A stretch of DNA of 50,822 nt from a virus, in IMG/VR virus record IMGVR_UViG_3300035698_003328, positions 1 through 50,822 of that record. One strand, given 5' to 3'. Under the pieces are notes generated by a model, which was not told the origin of the DNA, searched no databases, and worked only from the letters and a program-made list of their open reading frames with translations. Shown in pieces: positions 38,592 through 47,243 of the stretch. Every line of letters begins with the position of its first letter. The stretch's first letter is position 1. A program made the translations under genes and the position numbers.

Positions 38592-39391
38592 GTGTATTAG
38601 GAAAATTAAACAAGGTTCTAAGCTATGAAACTGATATTGAAGAGGTCTACTCGAGCGGTGATATAATCTATCGAGAGCGGGTTACTGGAAATGGTGCGAC
38701 TATTTACTTTGGTGAAAGTGGAAGTGGCCTGAACTGCACTTGGTGGGGGGCTACATCATCTTATCGAATGCGGTGGATGGAAGCTAGCAATCGCCTTGAT
38801 ATTCATGGGCAGACTAAGTTCCACTTCCACGATACTACTCAAACTTATGGAACTGAGCTGAAGTATGACTACAATGGCACTGATGCTCTTGGTTGGGGAT
38901 TGGTAAACACTGCTCAGCTGGAAGCAGCTATGACGGCTGGTGGCTTGTACGCTAATGGAGGCGTGGCTCGACTTGCTGCAACCTTCACTATGACCGGTGG
39001 TGCTCTGGTTGGTACATATTCTCAGGCCCACAACAATGGGACTATGAATGGTGCTAATGTCTTTATGGATGCGGCTTACTTCTTAATCGAAGACGGCGGA
39101 GTATTTACATCCGTGAATCACATTGCGGCTTTGTGGCTTGATAGTCATTTGGACAAAACAGTCACTTCTGGTGCTACCAACTTCCTCCACATCACCAACA
39201 ACGGCGACACAGTATGGGACAATGCTTTCTACATCTATGCTGGTCATAACATAACTAACCTGTTCACAATTGCTACGGCTGATGGCATGGTTAGTGCTGC
39301 AACAACCGCGGATTATACATTCACTAAGACTCGCAAAATTAAGGTCGTTGCTGGAGGCGAGACTGGATATTTAATTATGGACATAGTTTAA
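38588..39391 (+). CDS. Tail-fibre-like protein
   Basis: 267 aa, beta-rich, Gly/Thr/Ala-rich, with ATGANGGALVGTYSQAHNN-like strands typical of fibre stalks (segment from residue ~137). Shares style and possibly one domain with the large fibre at 35490 (motifs like NFLHITNNGDTVWDNAFYIY). Its N-terminal ~70 residues (SGDIIYRERVTGNGATIYFG) may anchor it. GAGGAGAAGAAAGA precedes the ATG, which overlaps the previous stop. Confidence 0.72.
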   Translation: MSVLGKLNKVLSYETDIEEVYSSGDIIYRERVTGNGATIYFGESGSGLNCTWWGATSSYRMRWMEASNRLDIHGQTKFHFHDTTQTYGTELKYDYNGTDALGWGLVNTAQLEAAMTAGGLYANGGVARLAATFTMTGGALVGTYSQAHNNGTMNGANVFMDAAYFLIEDGGVFTSVNHIAALWLDSHLDKTVTSGATNFLHITNNGDTVWDNAFYIYAGHNITNLFTIATADGMVSAATTADYTFTKTRKIKVVAGGETGYLIMDIV

Positions 39392-39402
39392 GGAGATTTA
39401 AA

Positions 39403-39735
39403 GTGAAACTAAATACATTTGAGCGTATAACTCTGTTAAATATATTACCTATTGAGGGTGATATTACAACAATTAAGATTATCCAAAAACTTCGTGAAGA
39501 CTTAAGTTTCACTGAGGAAGAGCATGAGGATCTTGATATTAAAGTAGAGCACTCTAAAGAAACTGGAAAAAGTAAAGTCTTCTGGAAAGCTGAGGCTGCG
39601 AGTGAGAAGGATGTGAAAATTGGATCAGTTGCTCAAGGCTTAATATCGAGCACTCTAACTGATCTGAATACTGCGAAGAAGCTCACTAGCGACCACTTGT
39701 CTTTGTTTGAGAAGTTTTGTGAGAACTTATCATGA
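39403..39735 (+). CDS. Small hypothetical protein
   Basis: 110 aa from a GTG with AAGGAGATTTAAA. Charged and helical, with a run KVFWKAEAASEKDVKIGSVA. It resembles small phage proteins next to terminase/portal modules but no family is certain. It overlaps the glycosyltransferase start as ATGA. Confidence 0.68.
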   Translation: MKLNTFERITLLNILPIEGDITTIKIIQKLREDLSFTEEEHEDLDIKVEHSKETGKSKVFWKAEAASEKDVKIGSVAQGLISSTLTDLNTAKKLTSDHLSLFEKFCENLS

Positions 39736-40829
39736 GAATCTTATTCGTAAGCCACTATTGCTGCGTTCGGACTGTGAAGGAAGGATTGGCTCTTCTTTCT
39801 CTTGGCCATGATGTGATCTTTGTCCAGCAGATGGTTGGGAATCTGGCTTTCCTCCCAATCCTCCCAAGTCTTCGTTTCTATGAGGAACTTGAACAGTTGG
39901 GCCGGATCATTAAAGCTGCTAAGGTCGATCTCGTTCACGTCCACAATGGCCCGGATGATCTCGTTCTCATAGCGAAAGAAAACACTGATGCTCCCGTTAT
40001 CTACGATGCTCATGACTTGGTCAGCGTCTTTAAGCCTGAGAATGCGGAAGCCGCTTTAATAGAAGCTAAAGCAATCGAAGTCTGCGATGGCATGGTTGTT
40101 CCAAGCCGCGGATATTTAAATTACGTTCAGAATCATTACTTATTCGATAAACCTATCGAAGTAATCTGCTCATGGTGTAATGAGTGGATGCTCGAGCTCG
40201 TGAAGAATCGACCGAAGCTGAGCCGCATTAACGGAATCGCATTCGAAGGAGGCGTAGCTAACTTCGATAAGAATGGAAGGATTGTGAATGAGTGGGAAAC
40301 TTTCCGAGATTATCGGAAGATTGTTAGTGATCTGAATGATCTTGGAATTCCTATGCACATCTTCACTCCTGATCCGAAGAATGCTCCCTACTATCATCGT
40401 GCCGGCGCGGAAGTAGTCTCCGGCCTACTCTTCCGTGATATGCTTTGGAAACTAACTCGCTATGACTGGGGCTTTTGTGGAACTCCTCATCCGCATCAAC
40501 AATGGGACTGGGCAATGCCGAATAAGTTCTTCGAATACATCTGCGCTGGTCTTCCTGTAATCGTTATGAATGCGGCTGAGTGTGCTGATTTCGTTCGTGA
40601 GATGAATGTAGGAATCGTGGTTAAAGATGCTCATGAAATCCGGGAACGTTATGATGAGCATGAAGACTTAAAGAAGAATGTTCTTGAACTTCGTGAGACT
40701 CTTCTTATTGAGAATCACATTGGTGAGTTAGATAAACTTTATAAGCGCGTTCTGGAGAAAGCGACAGATGCCTGTTACTCTACGGACCCCGATGGCGGGC
40801 TCAGGATTGGGCTCGCTGGACGGAGTTAA
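39732..40829 (+). CDS. GT4-like glycosyltransferase (GT-B fold)
   Basis: 365 aa. An N-terminal Rossmann start (MRILFVSHYCCVRTVKEGLA, DLVHVHNGPDD, YDAHD, VVPS) and C-terminal NKFFEYICAGLPVIVMNA with the acidic helix fit glycosyltransferase family 4. It could glycosylate the phage fibre or DNA, or modify the host surface to block superinfection. It is encoded between fibre and portal genes and overlaps the portal start by 62 bp. The substrate is unknown. Confidence 0.8.
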   Translation: MRILFVSHYCCVRTVKEGLALLSLGHDVIFVQQMVGNLAFLPILPSLRFYEELEQLGRIIKAAKVDLVHVHNGPDDLVLIAKENTDAPVIYDAHDLVSVFKPENAEAALIEAKAIEVCDGMVVPSRGYLNYVQNHYLFDKPIEVICSWCNEWMLELVKNRPKLSRINGIAFEGGVANFDKNGRIVNEWETFRDYRKIVSDLNDLGIPMHIFTPDPKNAPYYHRAGAEVVSGLLFRDMLWKLTRYDWGFCGTPHPHQQWDWAMPNKFFEYICAGLPVIVMNAAECADFVREMNVGIVVKDAHEIRERYDEHEDLKKNVLELRETLLIENHIGELDKLYKRVLEKATDACYSTDPDGGLRIGLAGRS

Positions 40830-42720
40830 ATACGATTACGATTATCCAGAAGGTCTTGACCTACGACCGACGAGTGAGCTTCACGGCCAAATCGTAGGCA
40901 AGGTAATGGATTACGCTCGTGATTCGCGTTCTCATATGGAGCGGCGCTACGACTCGTGGAATGAGATTGATGAATCGCTTACTGCTTATGTTCCTGTAAC
41001 GGAGAAAGAGCAGCAAGTCCTCTATAAAGACAAGCGTAAACCAGTCACGGTAATCATTCCTCAATCCTTTGCGACGCTGGAAGTCTTTCTAACTTATTGC
41101 ATGGCTGCATTCTTCCAAGATCCGATCTTTCGTTTTGAAGGTTTTAGTCCTGAAGACGAGCTTGGTGCAATAATGTTGGAGAAGGTTGTTGAACTTCATT
41201 GCATTCGCTCGAAGGTTGCGCTTGCTCTTCATACGATGATTCGGGATGCAACTGCGTACGGACTTGGACCAGTTGCGCCCTTTTGGGACATTAAGCATGG
41301 ATTCACGCGTAAAGCTGTTAATCTGGAGGAATCAAGCTTCTTCGGCCGCGTTATTAATCAATTCAGTCCGAAGAAACAGAAGGTTCGAGAAGAGACTGTT
41401 CTCTTTGAAGGTAATGCACTTAATACGATTGATCCATATAAGTTTCTCCCTGATCCTAATGTCTCGATTCATGAAACGCAGCGCGGAGAATTCCTCGGTT
41501 ACATTAGCCGTGATTCTCTTTCTAATCTACTTCGAAAAGAACGTGATGATACGACACTCTTTAATATTAAATACTTAAAACATATTGATGGTCGTAGCAC
41601 TCTTTATGGAGAAGACCAAAGCCATCGGGAAGAAAAGCTCGGTTATCGTTCTTCAGAAAGTTACTCAACAACTAAACCTGTTGATACTGTTGATATGTAC
41701 ATCGACATTGTTCCTAAAGACTGGGAACTTGGAAAAGGGGACTTTCCTGAAAAGTGGTTCTTCTCCGTTGCTGGAGATAATCTCCTGATCGAAGCTCGTC
41801 CACTTGGCTTAGATCATGAAATGTATCCAGTTTGCGTTGCTGCTCCAGATTATGATGGTCATAGTTGTAGTCCAATCTCACGGCTTGAAACGATCTTCCC
41901 GCTGCAGAAAACTGCGGATTGGCTCATTACTAGTCACATTACTAATGTCCGTAAAGCGATTAATGATATGCTGGTCGTTGATCCGGCTCTCATTAATGTT
42001 GAGGATTTGAAAGATCCTAAGCCTGGTAAGATTATCAGACTTCGAAGAAGTGCATGGGGCAGGGGCGTTGGTGATGCGGTTAGTCAGCTTAAGATCATGG
42101 ATATCACTCAGAATCACATTGCTGATGCTTCTTTCATGATCGACATGCTTGAGCGCGGAGGCGGTGCGGTTCAGAATCTCCAAGGCGTAATGCGGCCAGG
42201 AAGTGAACGAAGAAGTGCGACTGAGGCGCAGGGAGTTCAAACAAGTGCAATGAGTCGGATGGAGCACTTTGCTCGAATGATCAGCCTTCAAGCGATGCAA
42301 GATATTGCTACTATGTTCGCTTCTCATACTCAGCAATTCATGAGTCAAGAGCTTTATGTAAAAACCACTGGCGACTGGCAATCGACACTTGCGAGTGTTT
42401 ATGGAAAAAGTGCGAGTCGAATGAAAGTTACCCCCTTCGATCTGCTCATCGCTTACGATGTTATTCCGCGTGATGGGAGTGTTCCAGGAGGAAGTAATAC
42501 AGAATTTTGGGGGCAAGTCTTTAACACTCTTGCTCAGAATCCTCTTTTAACCCAAACTTTCGACATTGTTCGAATCTTCAAACACATGGCTATTTCTGCT
42601 GGAGCAAAGAATGTTAATCAATTCGTTAGAGAAGGCGCGGATATTAATGCTCAAGTCGTCCCTGATGAGGTTGCTTCTCGTCAGGCTGAAGCCGGGAACG
42701 TAGTTCCTTTGAGAGGATGA
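40768..42720 (+). CDS. Portal protein
   Basis: 650 aa. The sequence fits podoviral portals: YDSWNEIDESLTAYVP near the N-terminus, a long helical core (QDPIFRFEG..., DATAYGLGPVAPFW) and MIDMLERGGGAVQNLQGV with a Ser/Arg-rich stretch. It makes the ring through which DNA enters the capsid. Its start is internal to the glycosyltransferase gene with GGAG ten bases before the ATG. It is followed directly by capsid-module genes. Confidence 0.85.
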   Translation: MPVTLRTPMAGSGLGSLDGVKYDYDYPEGLDLRPTSELHGQIVGKVMDYARDSRSHMERRYDSWNEIDESLTAYVPVTEKEQQVLYKDKRKPVTVIIPQSFATLEVFLTYCMAAFFQDPIFRFEGFSPEDELGAIMLEKVVELHCIRSKVALALHTMIRDATAYGLGPVAPFWDIKHGFTRKAVNLEESSFFGRVINQFSPKKQKVREETVLFEGNALNTIDPYKFLPDPNVSIHETQRGEFLGYISRDSLSNLLRKERDDTTLFNIKYLKHIDGRSTLYGEDQSHREEKLGYRSSESYSTTKPVDTVDMYIDIVPKDWELGKGDFPEKWFFSVAGDNLLIEARPLGLDHEMYPVCVAAPDYDGHSCSPISRLETIFPLQKTADWLITSHITNVRKAINDMLVVDPALINVEDLKDPKPGKIIRLRRSAWGRGVGDAVSQLKIMDITQNHIADASFMIDMLERGGGAVQNLQGVMRPGSERRSATEAQGVQTSAMSRMEHFARMISLQAMQDIATMFASHTQQFMSQELYVKTTGDWQSTLASVYGKSASRMKVTPFDLLIAYDVIPRDGSVPGGSNTEFWGQVFNTLAQNPLLTQTFDIVRIFKHMAISAGAKNVNQFVREGADINAQVVPDEVASRQAEAGNVVPLRG

Positions 42721-42721
42721 G

Positions 42722-43075
42722 ATGGCTGGAAAGAGGACCAAGCTAAATCTACAGCAAGAAGGGCAGTTTGGGGATTGGTATTCTTCTTATGTTAAGAAAA
42801 CTGGACTGAACCCAAACCCAGATCATCCGCTGCATTATTATGATTATAGAGGAGCTTGGCTTGGAGGAGCAAAACTTGGGGCAGACTTACATATGCCTTC
42901 TAAGTGGAAAGATGATGATCATCCTAATCGCTTTGTCCGTCTTCCAAGTGGTGAGATGCTTGATTCTAAGAATGACCAAATTATTAGAGAACCATCAGAA
43001 CAGCTACTTAATAATCCACAATCATTGAAACTTAGTGACATGATTAGATTACTTCATTTGGGAGGTAAGAAATAA
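42722..43075 (+). CDS. Conserved phage hypothetical protein
   Basis: 117 aa. WYSSYVKKTGLNPNPDHPLH, DYRGAWLGGAKLGADLHMPS and SKWKDDDHPNRFVRL look like a small domain I have seen after portal genes in podoviruses. Its ATG overlaps the portal stop (GATGAGATG context). Role in the head not known. Confidence 0.78.
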   Translation: MAGKRTKLNLQQEGQFGDWYSSYVKKTGLNPNPDHPLHYYDYRGAWLGGAKLGADLHMPSKWKDDDHPNRFVRLPSGEMLDSKNDQIIREPSEQLLNNPQSLKLSDMIRLLHLGGKK

Positions 43076-43345
43076 GTGACCAAAAACCGCGAAGAAGAAA
43101 TTGAATTTAGTATGAATGACTTACGGGAGCTCCGTGAGAATCGGGCTTTCCGAGCATTCATTGAATCTGTCCAAGAACGGGCTGATGAGTTTGCGAGCGA
43201 TCTTTGCATTCCTTCGCAGACTTCGACTATAGAACTTATTCGAACTATCCAAGGCAGCGTTAGCGAGGACAAGTGGGTAATCCGTTGGTTCTCGATTGCT
43301 GAAAGTCAATTAAAACAAGAGGAGAATGAAAATGCCGAGCGATGA
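43076..43345 (+). CDS. Small helical hypothetical protein
   Basis: 89 aa from a GTG with GGGAGGTAAGAAATAA. Almost wholly helical and charged. It overlaps the scaffold start by 14 bp. May assist capsid assembly; not recognised. Confidence 0.7.
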   Translation: MTKNREEEIEFSMNDLRELRENRAFRAFIESVQERADEFASDLCIPSQTSTIELIRTIQGSVSEDKWVIRWFSIAESQLKQEENENAER

Positions 43346-44240
43346 AAGTCTTCCCAAAAACGATCAGACTGAAGATGATCTTCAAAATGAACTCGACGAG
43401 TTCGATGGGCCTTTGTCAAATGATGCGGAAGAGCTTGAGCAAGATCCTACTGTTGAACTTGAGAAGGAAAAGGATGAAGGAGAAAGTGCATCCTCCAAGG
43501 AAGCTGAGGATCAAGGAACTTCAAAGGAAGATCCGGCTGGTGATAAAGATGACTCCAGCACTGTTAGTGAGCAAGAGACTCACATTGATCCTATTATTGA
43601 AGACGTTAGTCTTAAAACAGAAGGGGATGATAGAGTAGCAGAGTATGATGCAGAGCTTCTGGCTGTAAAGGAACAAAATCGAGTCCTGATGGAAAAGGTT
43701 AATGAGCTCGCTAATGCGGGTGTTTATCCTGAAGCTGTTAAAGATTTAGAACTTAAACCTTTTGATTTCGATTTCACGGAAGAGGATTTTGCGAAAGCCT
43801 TTGAAAGTCCTGAGAATTTTAAGGCCACGATGCAGAAGCTTCTTAATCAGGCTAAGAATGAGGCCGTGAATGAAAGTCGTGAACGAATGCGAATGGAGCT
43901 TCCTAAGCTCGCTAATGATGTTTATGCAGTTCAGAATCAAGTTAACACTTTGTTCAAAGACTTTGAAGACCAAAATCCGGATTTGATTCCGGTAAAGCAG
44001 TTTGTCGTTTCCCAACTTGCTAAAGTCGAAGCTGAAAATCCCGGAAAATCTCACGCGGAAGTGCTTGAACTGGCTGGACAAAGAACACGGGACTTGCTGA
44101 AAATCCAACGACAAGCTCAAGAAGACGCTGCTCATGCGGCGCGGGCGAAGCCTGCATTTGCAACCCAAAGGGGCTCTGCAAATAGAGGCAAACAGAAGAG
44201 TGAAGTTACTAAACTCCAACAAGAATTAGATGAACTTTAG
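43332..44240 (+). CDS. Capsid scaffolding protein
   Basis: 302 aa from the ATG at 43332 (GGAGAATGAAA before it; the earlier ATG is too close). Residues 1-100 are extremely acidic (Asp/Glu runs), the rest is helical coiled-coil-like with a basic tail (AKPAFATQRGSANRGKQKSE). This acidic-helical profile and position just upstream of the capsid gene are typical of internal scaffolds that guide procapsid assembly. Confidence 0.78.
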   Translation: MPSDESLPKNDQTEDDLQNELDEFDGPLSNDAEELEQDPTVELEKEKDEGESASSKEAEDQGTSKEDPAGDKDDSSTVSEQETHIDPIIEDVSLKTEGDDRVAEYDAELLAVKEQNRVLMEKVNELANAGVYPEAVKDLELKPFDFDFTEEDFAKAFESPENFKATMQKLLNQAKNEAVNESRERMRMELPKLANDVYAVQNQVNTLFKDFEDQNPDLIPVKQFVVSQLAKVEAENPGKSHAEVLELAGQRTRDLLKIQRQAQEDAAHAARAKPAFATQRGSANRGKQKSEVTKLQQELDEL

Positions 44241-44249
44241 GAGAGTCTG

Positions 44250-44627
44250 ATGGCTGCTACAGTTATTTCTTATAGCGGAGGGCTTGCAGGATTGAAGAAG
44301 CAAACTCTCTATGGAAAAGATCAAATTGTGACTGTTGTACCTGGCGCGACTGGTGACACAGGATACTCTGTGGCGCTCACTGATCGACTGATTTACGTAC
44401 CACTTGGCTTGGCCGGTTATGCTTTTACGCTAACACTTCCGAAAGTTGATGAGGCTATTGGTCTGATCTTTTCGGTTTACCTTGGCGCAACTGGAACCGT
44501 GACTGTTCAGGATAATGATGAATCAGCTGACTGGGGCGGAGATTATGATCTTGATGCTTCGGCTGATAGCATTACTCTCTACAGTAATGGAATCCGCTGG
44601 ATTGAACTTGACAATGCGATTGCCTAA
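44250..44627 (+). CDS. Small capsid-associated protein (decoration-like)
   Basis: 125 aa after TAGGAGAGTCTG. Beta-rich with Thr/Val/Gly strands (YAFTLTLPKVDEAIGLIFSV). Its position between scaffold and capsid genes suits a decoration or head-stabilising protein. No known family recognised. Confidence 0.7.
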   Translation: MAATVISYSGGLAGLKKQTLYGKDQIVTVVPGATGDTGYSVALTDRLIYVPLGLAGYAFTLTLPKVDEAIGLIFSVYLGATGTVTVQDNDESADWGGDYDLDASADSITLYSNGIRWIELDNAIA

Positions 44628-44632
44628 CGAAA

Positions 44633-44657
44633 ACTCTCTTGCATAATGTAAGAGAGT
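44633..44657. repeat. 25-bp palindrome copy 10 plus partial
   Basis: Arms ACTCTCTTGCAT and ATGTAAGAGAGT, six bases past the decoration-like gene's stop; AATGTAAGAATGTTT, a degenerate right arm, follows at about 44666-44680. The capsid gene starts 40 bases on. Confidence 0.88.
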
Positions 44658-44696
44658 TTCAACTAAATGTAAGAATGTTTACGATGGAGAAATAAG

Positions 44697-46007
44697 ATGG
44701 CAACATACCCTTTTCTTGGAATGCGTGGAACTGGTGACTGGACTGACTCTGATATGAGGCCGAAGAACTGGAGGCAGAAAATCTTCCAGCTCTATCCAAA
44801 CGGAAAAATGCCTTTGACTGCGATCATGAGTATGATGAGTCAAGAATCAACTAATGATCCTCAATACTATTGGTGGGAGCAAGACTTCCCGGCTCAAGGC
44901 GGAGATGTTACGGCGGGAGAAGTCTACACTGATGTTATTCTTAACAGCGCTTATGGAAGTGGCGGCGTAACTGGTGAAACTGTCTATGTGAAGCTGACTG
45001 AAGCGGTTGCGAAAGAATTCAGGGCTGGTCATATTGCGATCCTCTTGGATAAGAGTGATTATAGTATGATCGTCCAAGGACTAATCACAACGAGAGTGCT
45101 TGCTGGCGCTAGCTCCTATGTGGGCTTCCAACTCCAAGAAGATGATGATAATGGTGTTGGCGATCTAAGTGACGCTGATCGAATTCTCATCATCGGCAAT
45201 GCGAATGAGGAAGGCGCTGAAATGCCTGACGCGATCGCTTACGATCCCTATAAACTTTATAACTACACCCAAATTTTTCGTACCCCTCTTGAGCTCACTC
45301 GAACCGCAAAGAAAACTAATCTGCGAACTGGAGATGCTTATAAGAAGGCGAAACGTGAGGCACTCGAAATCCACGGACTGGAGATGGAGAAGGCTTTCAT
45401 CTTCGGAGAGCGACGAGAAACGACTGGCTCGGGTGGTAAGCCGATGCGGTTCACTCGTGGGCTTCTGCGTTCGATTTCTACTAATAGTGCAATGGTTACG
45501 CCTGGGACTTACGACTTTACTCAGGCTACTGATTACACTGGTAAAACGTGGGAAGAGCGCGGAGAAGACTGGCTCGATGACATAATCGAGGTTAATATGC
45601 GCTACGGGGCTACTGAAAAGATGTGTCTCTGTGGCTCAGGCGCGATGAAAGGGATTTCTCGACTGGTGAAGAACGTCGGCCAGTTCTCTTTCACTCCACA
45701 GACTACTTCTTACGGAATTAAGGTCGTTGAATGGGTAACTCCCTTCGGCGTGATCTACTTGAAAACTCATCCTCTGATGAGCTTTGAGGCTTCCTTCCGT
45801 AACACGATGATCATCTTCGAGCCGAAGAATCTTCAAATGCGGACGCTTGATGACACTTTCTTTAAGAAAGACGCTGGAGAGAAAGAAGGCGGCTTTACTA
45901 ACCGTGACGGAACGAAGGATGAGTACTTGACAGAAATCGGAATGGAGCAGCATCTTGAAAAAGCTCATATGTTCGTCGCTGGTGTGGGCGAAGATAACGC
46001 TCTTTAA
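44697..46007 (+). CDS. Major capsid protein, SU10-like
   Basis: 436 aa. MATYPFLGMRGTGDW, RPKNWRQKIFQLYPNGKMPL and TAIMSMMSQESTNDPQYYWW match the N-terminal pattern of the SU10-type major capsid family (DUF5309), with an alternating beta/helix body as in HK97-fold capsids. It should be the most abundant virion protein. RBS GGAGAAATAAG. A palindrome copy in the leader may control its expression. Confidence 0.82.
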   Translation: MATYPFLGMRGTGDWTDSDMRPKNWRQKIFQLYPNGKMPLTAIMSMMSQESTNDPQYYWWEQDFPAQGGDVTAGEVYTDVILNSAYGSGGVTGETVYVKLTEAVAKEFRAGHIAILLDKSDYSMIVQGLITTRVLAGASSYVGFQLQEDDDNGVGDLSDADRILIIGNANEEGAEMPDAIAYDPYKLYNYTQIFRTPLELTRTAKKTNLRTGDAYKKAKREALEIHGLEMEKAFIFGERRETTGSGGKPMRFTRGLLRSISTNSAMVTPGTYDFTQATDYTGKTWEERGEDWLDDIIEVNMRYGATEKMCLCGSGAMKGISRLVKNVGQFSFTPQTTSYGIKVVEWVTPFGVIYLKTHPLMSFEASFRNTMIIFEPKNLQMRTLDDTFFKKDAGEKEGGFTNRDGTKDEYLTEIGMEQHLEKAHMFVAGVGEDNAL

Positions 46008-46030
46008 CCCTAACCCCCTGGAGAGTTAAG

Positions 46031-46759
46031 ATGACTCTTGCAGAAATAAGAGTTAAACTTAGAGACTTAACGGGGCGCTTTGACCTTGTTGACCCGGATG
46101 ACGACTCGGATAATGGAGCGGATTTTTTAATCCAGAGTGCGATCAGGATGCTTGATCGACTAGTAGATTCTCCAAAATCGAAGGGTCGTTATCTGGTCAA
46201 CATTACGTCAGGGAGCTATAGTACTTCTTTTCAACACTGTAGAGCTATTCAGGAAGTTTGGTGCCTGAGCTCTACAGAACGTTGGAAGCTTGAGAAGTCT
46301 GATATTGGAGAGCTCTATGCTTATTACAGTGACATAACCAGTGAAATTGACACTGGAGAGCCGAAGTATTATGCTCCTGGACTCCTGCGTCCTATTCCTG
46401 AATCTTTAACTGGAACTCAGACTGATGCTTTCGTAGGCAGCTTTCTTGATCTGCTTATCGCAAGTAATTACGACTATAATGGAATCGTCTTTGCTCCTCC
46501 AGCGGATGATAGTTACACTCTTGATATTCATGGACTTTTTGAGTCGCTTCAACTAACAGCTGATGGTGATCAGAACTATTGGTCCATTGTTCATCCGGAT
46601 TTGTTAATCCTTGCTACTCAATATCAAATTGAAACGCAGAAATACCGTAACTCTCAGGGCGCTCAAGATTACATGAATTCGATCATTGAGCAGATTCGTT
46701 GGATCACCGCTGATAAGATTGAACAGGAACTTGCTGAGACAGATCAAATGGAAGGATGA
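46031..46759 (+). CDS. Head-tail adaptor protein
   Basis: 242 aa. MTLAEIRVKLRDLTGRFDLV, helices (NGADFLIQSAIRMLDRLVDS) then beta strands, then a helical end. The order after the capsid gene and general shape match the adaptor that connects portal and tail in SU10/phiEco32-like podoviruses. No family name claimed. The ribosome site is GGAGAGTTAAG. Confidence 0.72.
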   Translation: MTLAEIRVKLRDLTGRFDLVDPDDDSDNGADFLIQSAIRMLDRLVDSPKSKGRYLVNITSGSYSTSFQHCRAIQEVWCLSSTERWKLEKSDIGELYAYYSDITSEIDTGEPKYYAPGLLRPIPESLTGTQTDAFVGSFLDLLIASNYDYNGIVFAPPADDSYTLDIHGLFESLQLTADGDQNYWSIVHPDLLILATQYQIETQKYRNSQGAQDYMNSIIEQIRWITADKIEQELAETDQMEG

Positions 46760-46763
46760 TAAG

Positions 46764-47243
46764 ATGGCTATGATTAGAACCATGAAGGATGTTGAAGAGC
46801 GACGAATTAAGCGGATTAAGGACTTCGAAGAGCGTAAGGCTAATCAGACTTTCATTTCTCCTGCTTTTGTCTCAGCTTATGTTAGTAACTTTCAATTAGC
46901 CGATTCAGATTTCTTCCGCTATATGTTTCCGATTAGTGGAACCTTGCAGCATGGACTTATCTTTCTCGACTTCGTCGCTGGAATGAAAAAAATTCTAACC
47001 ATGCGTGCTGGACTTGTGGGCCCTAGTGGGGGAAGTTTTTATGACTTCACTGTGAAAGAAGGATATAATAGAATTAAGCCTTCGATTCCCATTCCTGCGG
47101 GGACAAGACTGGCTCTCGGTTTCATTAATGTGCCAGAGAAGATGGAAGTTCGAGGAATCTGGATCGGCTTTACATTTGCCACTCAAGGAGTTCTCACTCT
47201 GGATGAAGATGTTGAGGCTCTGGAGATTGACGAAAATGCGTGA
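46764..47243 (+). CDS. Small tail-connector-like protein
   Basis: 159 aa from the ATG at 46764, supported by GGAAGGATGATAAG. A short helical start, then a beta-rich body (GTLQHGLIFLDFVAGMKKIL, FYDFTVKEGYNRIKPSIPIP). Probably a tail or adaptor component. It overlaps the next gene's start. Confidence 0.68.
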   Translation: MAMIRTMKDVEERRIKRIKDFEERKANQTFISPAFVSAYVSNFQLADSDFFRYMFPISGTLQHGLIFLDFVAGMKKILTMRAGLVGPSGGSFYDFTVKEGYNRIKPSIPIPAGTRLALGFINVPEKMEVRGIWIGFTFATQGVLTLDEDVEALEIDENA

